From contig CM057009.1 of assembly GCA_029891345.1 (NCBI GenBank), positions 290,790,966 to 290,854,965 of the forward strand: a stretch of 64,000 bases of DNA, written 5' to 3'. This document shows, piece after piece, positions 31,701 to 42,945 of the stretch; positions within the stretch are counted from its first letter, which is position 1, and each line of letters starts with the position of its first letter. The stretch comes from Dryococelus australis (Eukaryota > Arthropoda > Insecta > Phasmatodea > Phasmatidae). The translations under genes and the position numbers were made by a program. Below the pieces are notes generated by a model that saw only the letters and a list, made by a program, of their open reading frames with translations, was not told where the DNA came from and ran no database searches.

Positions 31701-32400
31701 TAACTATCGATGTATGAAGTTGACGTTTTATTGTAGTGCCCGTAATAATCCTAGGGCAGCGTTATCAAAGTTAACGTATTTCCGAACAGTTTGCGCGGAG
31801 CTACTTATGCCGCTTAAACAAGCTGCGACGCTCCTATTTTGCAGAAAAATAACTGTAATATGAATTATGGCAGATATTATTTGCCTTAATACTGTATTAA
31901 TAGCTATTTATAAAAGTATGTGTTTGGTGCTGCAGTGATTAAACATTTTAACGTACTCTCCAGCCAAAATGTTTTCTAGAATTTTATGGCCTGTGTAGTG
32001 GAAGAAGTTTAAAGTAATTCTTTATGGACTTTTGAGTAGAATAGAAAAATGATCAAGCATTTGTAATCCCGTATGTAAATAAAATGCAGTTTGCACAGTA
32101 GAAATAATATGGCCAAATGTTTAAGTGATGCGGTACTTTTTTAAATTCAGGAAAACCTGTAAACATTTATAGTGAAAGTTGGCATTGCTTATATGGTATG
32201 TAAATGAGAATGTGTTTTATGATAAGCTTGCTGGCATCGGGTCAGAAAACGGAAACTATTTAACGAGGGCCCACTACCTAGAGTAAATTTAAATCGTATT
32301 GTTTGGGTTGATAAGTTGCAGTGAGGCAGTGTTGACAAAACCGAAACCCGAGAGGTAGAGGGCGTCACACTGTCAAAACATTTTGCCGCAGCATTTGATG
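31701..32400. other. No feature recognised
   Basis: A+T-rich. An AATAAA lies near 32079 (GTAAATAAAATGCAG), but there is no supporting transcript structure. Confidence 0.4.
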
Positions 32401-32475
32401 ATGCGTAGAGACTGGAGAATTTCGTGAGTTCAAGTGGTGCTGGGATACAATTTAAACACTTGTAATTTCTTGCTG

Positions 32476-32838
32476 TAGTCCATTCGCGAGAACTTCCAAC
32501 TCTTCTGAAGTCCTGCCAAAGTTCTACGTCCAGGATATTCCTCCGCCCCATGTAAACAAAGCTAAAGCAAGTTCGGAAAATTATACCAACAGGACAATGC
32601 ACCGTATTCGTGCGCTTACTCGGTGCAATACCATTCTGCTTAAGAACTGCATGTTTCCTAATTGGGCGTTACCAACACAACCATTTTGTCTCTGCTTTTA
32701 TTCGAACTAGTTATAAATTAAATATTATTATTTATAGACGGAAATAAATAAAATAGACTACCACACACGTCATACGTGGTGTGATTTTTCAAGGTTTGGA
32801 TTCAAAAAGCGCAAATAAACCGCGAATTGACTATACTA
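32476..32838 (+). mobile_element. M8 MITE, copy 3, without M4
   Basis: The left end TAGTCCATTCGCGAGAAC and the right end AAACCGCGAATTGACTATA are inverse-related. The interior reads through GCGTTACCAACACAACC where the other two copies hold an M4, so it shows the empty site. Confidence 0.7.
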
Positions 32839-32944
32839 TTAATGATTGGGTCACTCGTTTCCTGACACGTCCTGTAGAACTGAGAACCAGTAATACACGT
32901 GCAGAACGAGATCGAGCTATTCACACCGTACCTGATTCACACTA

Positions 32945-33245
32945 TGAAGTCACTGAATAGATAAGTACATGGAGATGAAATTGCATGCCGGTTTCTTTAA
33001 TGTGGGAGTAACCATTCTCTGATTGGCTGGGCGAGAATATGGCAACAGGTCTTGGATTCTGGTTGGCTACTCGTCCCTCAAGATTTTTCCGTTATTAGTT
33101 CATGTGCCTGTTGACAAGTAGGACACCATGCTCTGATTGGCGAACCGTACTCCAACATGTAGCTGGCTAGTGACACCATTTTGGTGGCAGGTGCTGCAGG
33201 AGTTCGAAGGAATAGTAACCTCTGCATTATTATTTAGTCTGTGAT
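32945..33245 (+). repeat. CC repeat (CCAAT-rich), copy
   Basis: Three ATTGG motifs (CTCTGATTGGCTGGGC, TTCTGGTTGGCTACTCG, GCTCTGATTGGCGAACC) within about 130 bp. It ends like the 7 kb copy with TGCATTATTATTTAGTC. Confidence 0.55.
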
Positions 33246-33380
33246 TCAGTGCTAATCATGAAGGAAATAACCACAGAATAAATGACACCGCCTGGGGCGT
33301 ATACAGAACTGTGACGTTTACCATAGCCGTCAATTTACTCGGGTCTCAACTGATGTCTTTTGGGATAAACGCCTAATGAG

Positions 33381-33589
33381 TAGAGACTTGAAAAATTCGC
33401 GAGTTAAATTACCTGCAGGCTAGACTCTCCAGTCGTATGTAAAAATATGCCGATATCAACCGCACATTGGTTGTCTACTGTCACAGTGGAAGGCGAGAAT
33501 TGGACACCATTCTCCAGGAGGTGTCAAAGACCGTGTGGAACAGTGGTTAAAGTTATATACACACAGGTGTTTTGAATTCTAGATTAGTA
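33381..33589 (+). mobile_element. M1 MITE, copy 4, right end missing
   Basis: It starts TAGAGACTTGAAAAATTCGC and runs to TTTTGAATTCTAG, where M9 sequence takes over. CGCACATTGGTTGTCTACTG and the GTGGAACAGTGG variant are visible. Confidence 0.65.
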
Positions 33590-34050
33590 GATGTACAATA
33601 AGGATCCGAGCGCAACTCAATATTTAGGCTAAAATTCAAGCAAATTTCTCGACATTTTCAAGGTCTCATCTCTCACCTCAAATTCACAACAAATTTTACT
33701 CTAAAATCACGCAAATTTGATCCAAATTTTGTGATCTAAACCATGAGCACTCCCCTTATAAAATATTATAAATGACACACTTTTTTGGTGGCATTTACAT
33801 AAATATTTACTTTAATTTTACATATCGAAATTCACCTAATTATTCTTGAAATTTGATTAAAAAGATGTGATTTTTTCCTGGAAATGCCACCATAAGAGGA
33901 AGTGGTATAATGTTTTTTTATTTTTTTTAACTGCACTCGATTTAGATAGGAGATTTGGGTCAAATTTCCTGGATTTTGATCTCAAAATTCTTGATCTTGA
34001 GGATGAAATTGAAGAGATAGATAATGTAGATCTTGAAAAAGTTTATTAAA
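33587..34050 (+). mobile_element. M9 MITE, copy 2, right end lost
   Basis: GTAGATGTACAATAAGG and GAGCGCAACTCAATATTT match the M9 left end. TTTGGGTCAAATTTCCTGG and GGATGAAATTGAAGAGATAG match the interior at 6120-6170. The terminal part is not found. Confidence 0.55.
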
Positions 34051-34665
34051 AGCGATAAAATTACACGAGTTATAGCTTCATTATGGGTTTGCGATCGGAT
34101 CTTCATAATACATATACTGATTTATAAAAAATGTGTACATATAAACATATATGACCCTTTTTTGAAAAACACAAAAGGTTTACGAGCAACCTAATGCCTC
34201 GTCAGAGACCTTATGTTTTTGGAGTTTACAGATATATTCATCGTGCCAGGGACTCCATCTTTAATTTTTCCGAACTTATTTTAGCGCCTACAAAACTACA
34301 ATTGGAAAAAAAACCCATCACCTCATCAACCAGTTGGACTATTTTTATTAATTTTTTTAGTGGAGAGATGATGGATTTTTCTTGTACTCTCTCATATACT
34401 GCATGCGCCTTGCAGCATAAAAGGAATATATAATTTTTTTTTTCATCAGTATTCATATACATAATATATGGGCAAGAGCAATTTAAATTATTTTTACCCC
34501 AAAAGAGAATGGCCACTCCACAGCTGAACTTATATTGTTGGCTCAAGAGTCCTCCGAGGCAAACCAAACATATTTTTGGCCAATGGCTGAAGTTGGCCAA
34601 TCGCTCATTAATTTGGAGTTCAGTCTGCCCTTAAATCATAACTCGAATTTTGCAGGTCCCTAGAC
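34051..34665. other. No feature recognised
   Basis: A 120-codon minus-strand frame (34238-34600) has no motif. A short M1-like scrap (AACTCGAATTTTGCAGGTCC) sits at 34645. Confidence 0.4.
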
Positions 34666-34667
34666 AT

Positions 34668-34777
34668 GACCCATTACAATGTTAAATTTGCACATGTTGG
34701 AAAGTTTACAACTTGCATACAAGTCTATTTTAAGCAGGAATTTCCAAAGTGCTCACTTTACCGCGAACAGCTTTTAA
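34668..34777 (+). mobile_element. M7 right-end fragment
   Basis: ACAATGTTAAATTTGCAC, AACTTGCATACAAGTC and GTGCTCACTTTACCGCG with GAACAGCTTTTA match the last 110 bp of M7. Confidence 0.6.
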
Positions 34778-34786
34778 CTACGACAC

Positions 34787-35066
34787 CCTAATTTCGCGAA
34801 AAGATTTCCGCACTTCTTACATGTCAATACACTACGGATATAGTAGCAGTTTAATTTTGCATATTGATAGCTTATCTCCGTTAGGAAACATTGTCTTCCT
34901 TCGCTGGCAAGTCACTCAGAAAAAGGTTACTCCTGTTATGTCTGTGATTTGCTAGCAGACACCTAAAATGCATAATATGTAAATCATCCAATCACGAAAG
35001 TGGATCTGAGCTAATATGTAATAAAGTACAACTAGTCATGGAATCTTTTCGTGAAAATCGGGTGTC
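34787..35066 (+). mobile_element. M5 MITE, degraded
   Basis: The left end ACCCTAATTTCGCGAAAAG and right end TTTTCGTGAAAATCGGGTG with TCTCTA are inverse-related and resemble the M5 at 48484-48770. Confidence 0.5.
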
Positions 35067-35075
35067 TCTAATTAT

Positions 35076-35318
35076 TAGAGACCTGAAAGATTCGCGACTC
35101 CAATGACCTGCAGTCTAGACTCTACAGTGTAATGTACAAAATATGCCGATATCAAATGCACACTGGTTGTCTGCTGTCACAAAGGAAGATGACAATTGGA
35201 CACCGTTCTCTAGGATGTGTCAAACACTGTGTGTACCAATGGCTGAAGTTGTATAAACGCACGTGTTTTGAAATCTAGCTTGTCCCATAATGAATCCGCG
35301 AATTCTTCAACGTCTCTA
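35076..35318 (+). mobile_element. M1 MITE, copy 5
   Basis: It starts TAGAGACCTGAAAGATTCGC and ends ATTCTTCAACGTCTCTA. Exactly 8 bp (CTTATCAC) separate it from the M4 that follows, and those 8 bp are the M4 target duplication. Confidence 0.75.
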
Positions 35319-35326
35319 CTTATCAC

Positions 35327-36073
35327 TAGGGACAGGTGTTTTTCACAAAATTGTTTATGGCGATGCTATACTTCGATATCCTACGTTCCACAACCACAAC
35401 TTCCTTTTGTTCCTACTTAACTGAGCCAATCGTAATGAAGTACTGTGATACTGAACGTCCATGATTCGCATACAGAACTTGAGGCACTGGTTTAAAATCA
35501 CCCAACCAAAAAAGCATATATTGCTGTGACAAATTCAGTAGTCGAACCAGGACACGCAAGGAAGGGGGAATGTTCATAACCAGAGGATAAAGCACTCTCT
35601 CATATTCACTATACTTTATTACAAATGCTAGATCTACTACAAGAAGTATGTATAGCCCTTGGCTACTACAACACTGTTACTCGTCTCATTAAATGACTTT
35701 ATTACCAGGCCAAGTTACGGCAATTAAACCTTTACAATAACTTCAGCAAAAGAGTGCTCTTGGCTGGATGAGCCTTAATTATTTAATCCGAAGACCCTAA
35801 TGCTGCAAGACCTAAAGTGCCCTACTGGGATTATAATTACCCTTTTAATCTTGTCGGCGTCGTCGCTTCGAGACACTATCGTCCCCACCTTACATACTAC
35901 CCCGCCTAGCCTCATGACCTTCCTCGGCGGAGAAAGTGTTTTCTAGACAGCGGGGCTGGCTCGTGGCGGCACCGTTCCAGGTGCCGAGAGTCGCTGGCCA
36001 GCCGCAGCTAACATGGCTTGCACCAATATGGGTTTTGGAGTACAACTGGTCTTGAAATCTTTTCGTGTCCCTA
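35327..36073 (+). mobile_element. M4 MITE, copy 2, split by a solo LTR
   Basis: It starts TAGGGACAGGTGTTTTTCAC and ends TTTCGTGTCCCTA. The flanks CTTATCAC and CTTTTTAC agree at 6 of 8. Removing 35522-36025 leaves the normal M4 order. Confidence 0.75.
35522..36025 (-). mobile_element. Solo LTR inside M4
   Basis: A 504-bp sequence starts TGCTGTGACAAATTC and ends GGCTTGCACCA (TG...CA), flanked by ATAT on both sides (35518-35521 and 36026-36029), an exact 4-bp duplication. The GC-rich half lies to the right and an AATAAAG polyadenylation signal appears on the minus strand, so the LTR reads on the minus strand. No internal region remains. The 4-bp duplication fits Ty3/gypsy-type elements. Fossil. 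Confidence 0.75.
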
Positions 36074-36317
36074 CTTTTTACACCGTGTACGCAGTACATT
36101 GTTCACTAGTTGTGAGAAGCACCTCGACACTAGTACAGCTCACACCAAAATGTTACAAGTTTGCAACATTCGCAGTAGTAAATTAATTCGGTTACAAACG
36201 AGTTAATAAGAGAAGTGAAACATAATTATTTCTTTGTTCGTATAATTCAGAATTTAAGCTTACAACACACTCGAAGAAAATATTAAAAACGTAAAATTTA
36301 AAAGAATGACGTATAAA

Positions 36318-36807
36318 TAGAGATCATGAAATTTCGCGAATTCATTTGGCAGCAAGCTAGACTCCACAGTCCTTAGAGACCTGTAAAATTCACTACTTCA
36401 ATGACCTGCAGGATAGATTCTACAGTTCTATGGGCAAATTCCCTGAACTCAAATGCACATTGTTTGTCTGCTGTCACAGTGGAAGGCAACAATTGGACAC
36501 CGTGCTCCAGGAGATGTCATTCACCGTGCATACCAATGGCTTAAGTTATATAAACGTACGTGTTTTGGATTCTAGCGTGTCCTAAAATTTATCCGCAAAT
36601 TCTTCAGGTCTCTAACAACCCTTTGTAAGTTGTTCATTGGCTGATGTCCCAGTTTTACCCCTAACTAGGTGGAACGGCTAAAATTGGATAAAATTCGACT
36701 TGGGCGTGTCTTACAAACTGCAATCATATTGAAAAAATAAGTCAAGTGCACGTGCCTTTTGAGTCTAGCATGTCCTCAAATAAACTCGTGAAATTTCCGG
36801 GTCTCTG
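36318..36807 (+). mobile_element. M3 MITE, copy 1, split by an M1
   Basis: The left part (TAGAGATCATGAAATTTCGC, GGCAGCAAGCTAGACTCC) and the right part (GTTCATTGGCTGATGTCC, GTGAAATTTCCGGGTCTCTG) are continuous once 36374-36614 is set aside. It aligns with M3 at 60682-60964. Confidence 0.65.
36374..36614 (+). mobile_element. M1 MITE, copy 6, nested in M3
   Basis: It starts TAGAGACCTGTAAAATTCAC and ends TTCTTCAGGTCTCTA. Flanks ACAGTCCT and ACAACCCT match at 6 of 8. Confidence 0.7.
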
Positions 36808-37109
36808 CGTAAATTCTATCAGATACGAATATTGTTGCTGGAGCTGAAAATATTTATTCCATTTTCCACCAACGCACACGAGCTTGAAGCAAAAAATGTC
36901 CTAATGTATGTTCACACCTCAATGTTCCTTTGAAATCCTGCGGAGTTCGGGTCAGTATTATCTACTTTTATTGAACGTTAATTTGATCTATATTTCATCT
37001 TCTTATTATTGTTTGTCTTTCTCAATATACGCATCACTAGATCTTTTAAGTGGAACTTGTATAAATATACAGTTCACAACAACATCGAAGCAAATTTTAA
37101 TACCATATA

Positions 37110-37384
37110 TAGAGACAGATTTTTTTTCGCGAAAAGATTTCAGGATCCATTTTACTCCAAAACATTTAGTTCGTATACAAATTCGTGGTTGGATGATTTT
37201 AAATGACACGTGCCTCAAGTGAATGTCCGCGAATCAGGGGCGTTCAGTATCGGTGTACTTTATTATGATGGCCCAATCAAATAAGAACATGTCTTCTCAC
37301 GTAGACTCGCGGTCAATAACTAAAAAATGTTGTAGTTGTGTCTAGTATGACTATAAATATTTTCGCGAAAAACACCTGTCCCTA
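37110..37384 (-). mobile_element. M4 MITE, copy 3
   Basis: It starts TAGAGACAGATTTTTTTTCG and ends GCGAAAAACACCTGTCCCTA. Flanks ACCATATA and ACTACATA match at 6 of 8. Interior ACTCCAAAACATTTAG and CAGTATCGGTGTAC are shared across the family. Confidence 0.75.
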
Positions 37385-37831
37385 ACTACATAACGCGTTA
37401 AGGGTATTATAAAATATTTTTACATCTTTAAATTTCGAACATTTTCCTATTATGGCTGCTAAAACATTCGCAAACAAAATTTGATGACTTCTTTAACACA
37501 TGAGCCAAAAGTTTATAAGCATGTTTTACATAAGTACATGCAACATCTATGAAGTATAATTTGTAAACCATTGAAATTTATTTTAATCTTGAATTAAATG
37601 ATTTAATAAAATGTGCACTAGCGCATTAATAAGACCTTATCCCTGTAGTTAATTATATTTAAAACGTGTCCATAATATGTTACTATTTATAAGTTCAGTT
37701 TCTCAGGTGTAAGACTTATTGGAAATATTTTTCGATGATATTGCAAGGCTCGAAAACGTACTATTAAATTAAATACGGAAATCAAAACAACTATTGGGAA
37801 ACACACGTTCAGAAGAAAGCAGCCACATATT
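37385..37831. other. No feature recognised
   Basis: A+T-rich sequence, no repeat or coding match. Confidence 0.45.
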
Positions 37832-37833
37832 TA

Positions 37834-38259
37834 AAGGCTATTCACGATAATGTGAGTGCTTTAGAAATTAACCTTAGAAAATGTCACTACCCCTGTCTGC
37901 ATATATTTTTATGGGCGCACCGAGTAACTTGCGCTCAGTAAAGTTGGTAACGAAGGATGGAAAGTAGTTCCATATCTTAACGTCAAATAAAAAGTGTTAG
38001 GCAACCATTTGCGATAACTTAAATTATTTATCTGATTTTCTGTTTTTTTTTTTTTTAATTCATCGAAATGTAAAAATTAGCAGATATGTAAAATATTTAC
38101 TTTACTATAATTCCAGAATTTCACTTGATCGAAGTATGAATAACGTGATGAGGCCCATGACAATGTTAATTTTATATAAGGCGGAAGAGTACACAACGTG
38201 TAATCAAGTAGATTGTAAGCAGGACTTTCAAAAGCGCTCATTTTACCTTGAACAGCCTT
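37834..38259 (+). mobile_element. M7 MITE, copy 6
   Basis: Flanked by TA, it opens AAGGCTATTCACGATAATG and closes ACCTTGAACAGCCTT. All M7 blocks are present in order. A T12 tract is inside near 38045. Confidence 0.8.
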
Positions 38260-38693
38260 TACCCTGCAGTATTCGTTCGTTCCCGGCTGTGTTAAGTAAG
38301 TGATCTGCGTCAACGTTTTACTTTGAAATTTGTATCGTATTGGAAACATTTCAGCGCCCATTTCCCCCTGTCCAGTTAATGGCTTCGGGCGGCATCGTCT
38401 GTTAGACTCACACAGCGTTTTTAGCTGCCACGCCGATACGGAGTTGTTTTAAAAGCCATTAACGCTGGCCTATCGTATATCCGACGCAATATTCGTGTCT
38501 GCGATGAGTAATCCAGAGGGACGACACCATCGGCGCTATTGGTGTGCGGACGCTGGCATTACGCCACGTGCTGAGTTGAAGGCGCAGAATACTGGCGAAC
38601 ACAGAAGTGAAACAACCCAAGCGGCACAGGCCAGCGGAATGGCGTCAATCGCCATAAATATGCCCAAATGACGTTCGTCAATAACTATCGCTA
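38260..38693. other. No feature recognised
   Basis: GC-richer than its surroundings (GGCGGCATCGTCTG, ACGCCACGTGCTGAG), but no frame or repeat was recognised. Confidence 0.4.
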
Positions 38694-38695
38694 TA

Positions 38696-39107
38696 GGCTG
38701 TTCACGATAAAGTGAGCACTTTTGAAGTGAAACTTAGAAAAAAAATTCACTGCTCCTACCTGCGTATAATTTAACGGGCACACTGAGTGACATGTGCCCA
38801 GTTAAGTTGGTAACGATGGAGGGAAAGTAGTTCCATGTATTTACGTCGAAGTAAAAGTGTTAAGCAAACATTTGTGAATAGTGAAACGATTTATTTTGCT
38901 TTCTCTTCTTATAACGCATCTAAGACTAATAATTACCGGATTTGTATAATATTTATCACATATTGACTAGACCTATGAACAAATGAAGTGATGACTGATG
39001 AGTTCTAGGCAGTGTTAATTTTACATAAGGCGTAAGAATACGCAAACGTGCATGCAATAAGATCTTAAGCAGGGCTTTTGAAAATGCTCAGTTTACCGTG
39101 AATAGCA
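38696..39107 (+). mobile_element. M7 MITE, copy 7
   Basis: It opens GGCTGTTCACGATAAAGTG and closes CAGTTTACCGTGAATAGC. It lies 430 bp after copy 6 in the same orientation. Confidence 0.75.
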
Positions 39108-39200
39108 ACCAATGAAACCACGAATTTTATTCACTTGCTTATAAGACAGTGGAGTCTATCATGTCACCGAAAGATAACGCGAATTTTGCAGGTCTCTAGT

Positions 39201-40157
39201 CAAGTTCCTTTATTCATACGCCGGACAAGAGATACTTTGAAATTATAAGAAAGAAAATATTTTACCAATTTGCTCATTCATACACTAAGAGACATTTAAA
39301 AAAATGGAATGCGGGAGAATTCATCCCCATCGATTAAAGTGGGCCCTTGCTGCAAAAATTAGTGTAGGTGCTGCAACCTAGTGAGGATCTGATGAAGTAC
39401 TAAGTCACAATGTTTTGTCGCCTGGACGGGCCGACGGGTGCGCGTGATTCGATTTCTGCGAGTTCAGTTCGTGTCATTTAATTAGGTGACGGAAAATCCA
39501 GAATTCTTGCATTTTGCAGGTGTGTAAAAATGTTAAACGTGTTGAAATGATTAAAGACAACAAAATTACTTAGAATGTTTTCAAGTAATGGTACAGACGT
39601 CTGTGTTTATTTCAAGTGTTTAACATTCTGGTGTGTAAGCAGCTTAGTTTAAAAACTCCATTCGAAAAGCAATGGCGTGGGTCCGATAATGTGGCACTGG
39701 TAAACTTCGCCTGCCGTAGTTAACATTACTTCAATTTTCGTTAGTAATAAATATGTTTCATAACTGAGATTGTAATCGTGCATGTTGTTACCTTATTTTA
39801 TCTATAAAATAGTCGCGAGTGCAAAAAGTGAACAACTGAAGTATCTGAGAAAACTACGAATAAAAAGCGGCGTGTTGAACATCGCAGGATTGATGGAAGA
39901 GATGCTGCGTGTATCTATTACTGCGGAAAATTTTCTAATAACAATTATGGAGGAAAATGGATTCAGGGTTTAGAGTGTTTAGACTGGTGCCACGAAAAAT
40001 GTGCTGATAATGAAACTTTGGACTTTCTATGTGATATTTTCAAATCCTAATCAGTCTCTAGTGTACACATATTTATCGATAATGTGTTTGGCACACCTTA
40101 ATCTTAATTTATTAGAATATTTTCATATATGCCAAACACACGTTCTGAATTATATTA
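39201..40157. other. About 950 bp with no feature recognised
   Basis: An M1/M6-like scrap ends at 39199 (GAATTTTGCAGGTCTCTAG). A 63-codon frame at 39782-39973 (MLLPYFIYKIVASAKSEQLK start) has no known domain and no exon context. Confidence 0.4.
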
Positions 40158-40165
40158 GTAATAGA

Positions 40166-40405
40166 TAATGATCTGAAGAATTCGCGGGTTCATTATGGGA
40201 CATACTAGAATTCAAACCCGCGTGTTTTTATAACTTTAGTCATTAGTTCACACGGTGTTTGACACCTCCTGGAGAACGGTGTCCAATTGTCGCCTTCCAC
40301 TGTGACAGCAGCTAACTGATGTGCAGTTAATATCGGCATATTTTTACACAAGACTGTATAGTCTAGCCTGCAGGTAATTGAACTCACGAATTGTTCAGGT
40401 CTGTA
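40166..40405 (-). mobile_element. M1 MITE, copy 7, with exact 8-bp flanks
   Basis: It reads TAATGATCTGAAGAATTCG to TGTTCAGGTCTGTA. GTAATAGA stands exactly on both sides (40158-40165 and 40406-40413). This is the cleanest proof in the window that M1 makes 8-bp duplications, as hAT elements do. Confidence 0.8.
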
Positions 40406-40671
40406 GTAATAGACAATGTTCAATGTTAATTTTCAACATTTATAACTGTAATGTGCCCAAAACATGTACTAACTGTACACCTGCATACAATAGATTACAA
40501 TAATTCGTATTTACACTTTGTAATAGTTTAGAATGGGAAAAGTGGACCCGTGGTTCCATTTTACTCGAACAGTGCGATTAAAGTGGACCTTTGCAGACTT
40601 GTACGAATATCAAGTTATCAAGAACAAATATTTAATTAAATGTATGTTGAAAAAAATGTTGATTTGATTTG

Positions 40672-40912
40672 AGAAATTTGGGCTGCTCTTAAAAATGAGG
40701 TCTCGAGAGCCGATGAAGGTTAAGCAAAGTGAGTACGGAGCAGCGCCGGATTGCAAGGGGTGAGGGAGATCCGCGAGAAAATCCGCCGACCAGCGGCATC
40801 GTCTGGCAGGATTCCCACATGCGAAAATACGGGAGCTACCCCGCCGGGAATTGAACCTGGTTCGCCTTTGTGGGAAGCCATCAGTCTAACCGCTCAGCCA
40901 CAGCGTCACTAC
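40672..40912 (-). repeat. S1 SINE, minus strand
   Basis: The plus strand shows GAGAGCCGATGAAGGTTAAG, CGGCATCGTCTGGCAGG and GGGAATTGAACCTGGTTCGC, ending near CTCAGCCACAGCG. It lies head to head with the next SINE, about 55 bp apart. Confidence 0.85.
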
Positions 40913-40967
40913 TAAATAATGCTGTTCAAGCGTGCTTGTCTGTATCGAGCGTGGGGACCACGCAAGG

Positions 40968-41229
40968 GGCCCGCGGTGCTCTAGTGGTTAGGATACTCGC
41001 CTCTCACCTAGGCGAACCAGGGTCAATCCCCGGCCGGGTCACTATCGGATTTTCGCAAGTGGGAATTGTGCCGGACCATGTCGCCGCTGGTCGGCGGGTT
41101 TTCTCGGGGATATCCCGTTTCCCCTGCCTTTCATTCAGGCGCTGCTACATACTCACCTCAATCACCCACATCGGCTCTCAAGACCTCGCTGTTGTTGAGA
41201 GCCGCCCAAATCTCTTCACTCACTCACTG
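40968..41229 (+). repeat. S1 SINE, plus strand, with long tail
   Basis: The head is GCGGTGCTCTAGTGGTTAGG, closest to a tRNA D-arm of all copies here, then AACCAGGGTCAATCCCC (B box). The body is complete, and the tail ends TCTTCACTCACTCACTGA, showing an ACTC repeat tail. Confidence 0.85.
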
Positions 41230-42340
41230 AACAGTTGAAGGCGAGGAAGAGAGTTGTGGTGGGGCAGTCGCTAAGCCCGAGCATTATCGAGTATTACCGA
41301 GTGAATGAAGACTCGTATCGATACTGCACTTAAAATACGCTTGGTAACTTTTGTTGCTCCCGATCGGCGATAACACTGCCTGTCGGGGTCGATATCGAAA
41401 CTAATCGATAGACTAGCAGAGGAACTTAGAATAAACCTCTGGAGACTAACTCTGTAGAGAGCAGCCCCACCAACAAGGGACAATCCATAACGTGAAAAAG
41501 CCAATCAGACTCAAGGCTCGTCTATCCAGCTTTCCGCGGCCATTAAGCGACAGGGTGCATTTACACATGTAAAGCGCTGCCACGTCACTTCGCTTCTGAA
41601 TATCTCCCTGTTCTCTGGCAATAACGTGAATTGCGTTTACCTCTGTATTACCACTTACCGTTGTCCTATTGATGTACAACACCACGTTGTACTGGCAAAT
41701 TTTCACAGTCAGCGTTTACATATAGCGAGAAATCGCGAATGGTAAAGTAGTTTCCCACACATCCAAGGTAGCATTCATACATTCGCTCAGGAAAGAGTCA
41801 AATACGTTGGGCAGAGTTCAATTTTCTATGGCAATGACGGTAAATATTCCCATAATAGTATGTTGAAATGTGCTGTTATTTTCATTACGTGTATGGATTA
41901 AAATCTTCCAATAGAATTTAGAAAGTTTACGTGAAACACTTTCACAGTGGTAGTACTTTAGTAAAAAGGTTTACTCCATAGACACGCGAAAATTATTTTC
42001 ATCTGTTACCAAATATTAAAGGAACGGGCAACTGATTTTAACGAAAAACTTTATGCCTTGCTGCGAATTTTCATTAAACTCACTCATCTCCACTCTCTTG
42101 ATCGATCGGCACATAAATGATGCTTTCTCATTAAAGGAAAACTGCTCAAATGTTATTAGAGTACTGAAAATGAAATATACGCTCGACCATTATCGGAATA
42201 TTAGGTGTCCCTAATCAAAGCTAATGAGATGAAGGGTTCTTGTCATGTCCCGCTACAAACAAGAGAATATAAAATAAAGTATATAATCGCCGATTTGGTT
42301 ATCAAGGGCAGTGAAAAATTGCCGTGTAATTAATAGTTGA
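41230..42340. other. About 1.1 kb with no clear feature
   Basis: AAAGCCAATCAGACTCAAGG at 41499 and a P2-like phrase near 41640 (TACCACTTACCGTTGTCC with CTATTG) are the only echoes of known families. Frames of up to 86 codons are motif-free. Confidence 0.35.
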
Positions 42341-42344
42341 CGAA

Positions 42345-42442
42345 AAAAAAAACCACTCGAGAAAAGCTCGCGCTGCCAATCAGAACATGGGTACGTCCAG
42401 ACCAAAGGAGCCACCGCGCATGTTTACTTCTGTGTACTTTTC
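42345..42442 (-). repeat. CC repeat (CCAAT-rich), fragment
   Basis: GAAAAGCTCGCGCTGCCAATC, GAACATGGGTACGTCC and GAGCCACCGCGCATG match 2780-2830. As at 2.8 kb, it directly abuts an M8. Confidence 0.5.
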
Positions 42443-42458
42443 TATAGTCTATTCCCGG

Positions 42459-42735
42459 CAGTGGCGTGTGGTGAACTGTGGCAAGGTAAGCTGGCGTTAG
42501 CTGTATGCTGTACCATGTTGCATGCTAGATTACACATCCACCAGTGAAACGTAGCTCGGCAGATGACACCGCAGGGCGCATGTGGTGGGCCCCTTGCTGT
42601 TGCCTTGTGAGTGGTCGGAATGAATTCAGCTTCCTAAGTCATCACGGTGGTTACCAGCTCCTGGTGCGTGCACTGAGAATGTACAGCAATGAGCAAGCAA
42701 CACCTTACCTTGCAACAGTTCACCACACGCCACTG
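42459..42735. mobile_element. Element K: hAT-like MITE with 32-bp ends
   Basis: The left 32 bp (CAGTGGCGTGTGGTGAACTG onward) and the inverted right 32 bp differ at one position only. The flanks ATTCCCGG (42451-42458) and ATTCCAGG (42736-42743) match at 7 of 8. CAGTG ends and 8-bp duplications are classic hAT features. There is no transposase frame (277 bp). The near-identical ends suggest it is the youngest element in this nest. Confidence 0.85.
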
Positions 42736-42945
42736 ATTCCAGGTATCTGCTGTTTAAATCAAACCTTTGAAAATTAGTCGTGTATGATGAGTTTTTTAGT
42801 TTCCTAAACATGCAATGTCTCACAATCATCTTATACATCTGTTTGGTTGGATTGAAATTTTATTTCTATTTTTTCTACTAATTATAATAGTTATTTTATA
42901 ATTCGTATGAATTAACTCAGTGAGAAAACATGTTTATTTGAATGC

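Noticed and set aside
32189-32602. 137-codon minus-strand frame
   Set aside because: It crosses an M8 end and an M1/M2-like scrap; no motif.
40966-41060. Possible tRNA gene (good A and B boxes)
   Set aside because: The acceptor stem and anticodon arm do not close, and the S1 body follows without a terminator; it is the SINE head.
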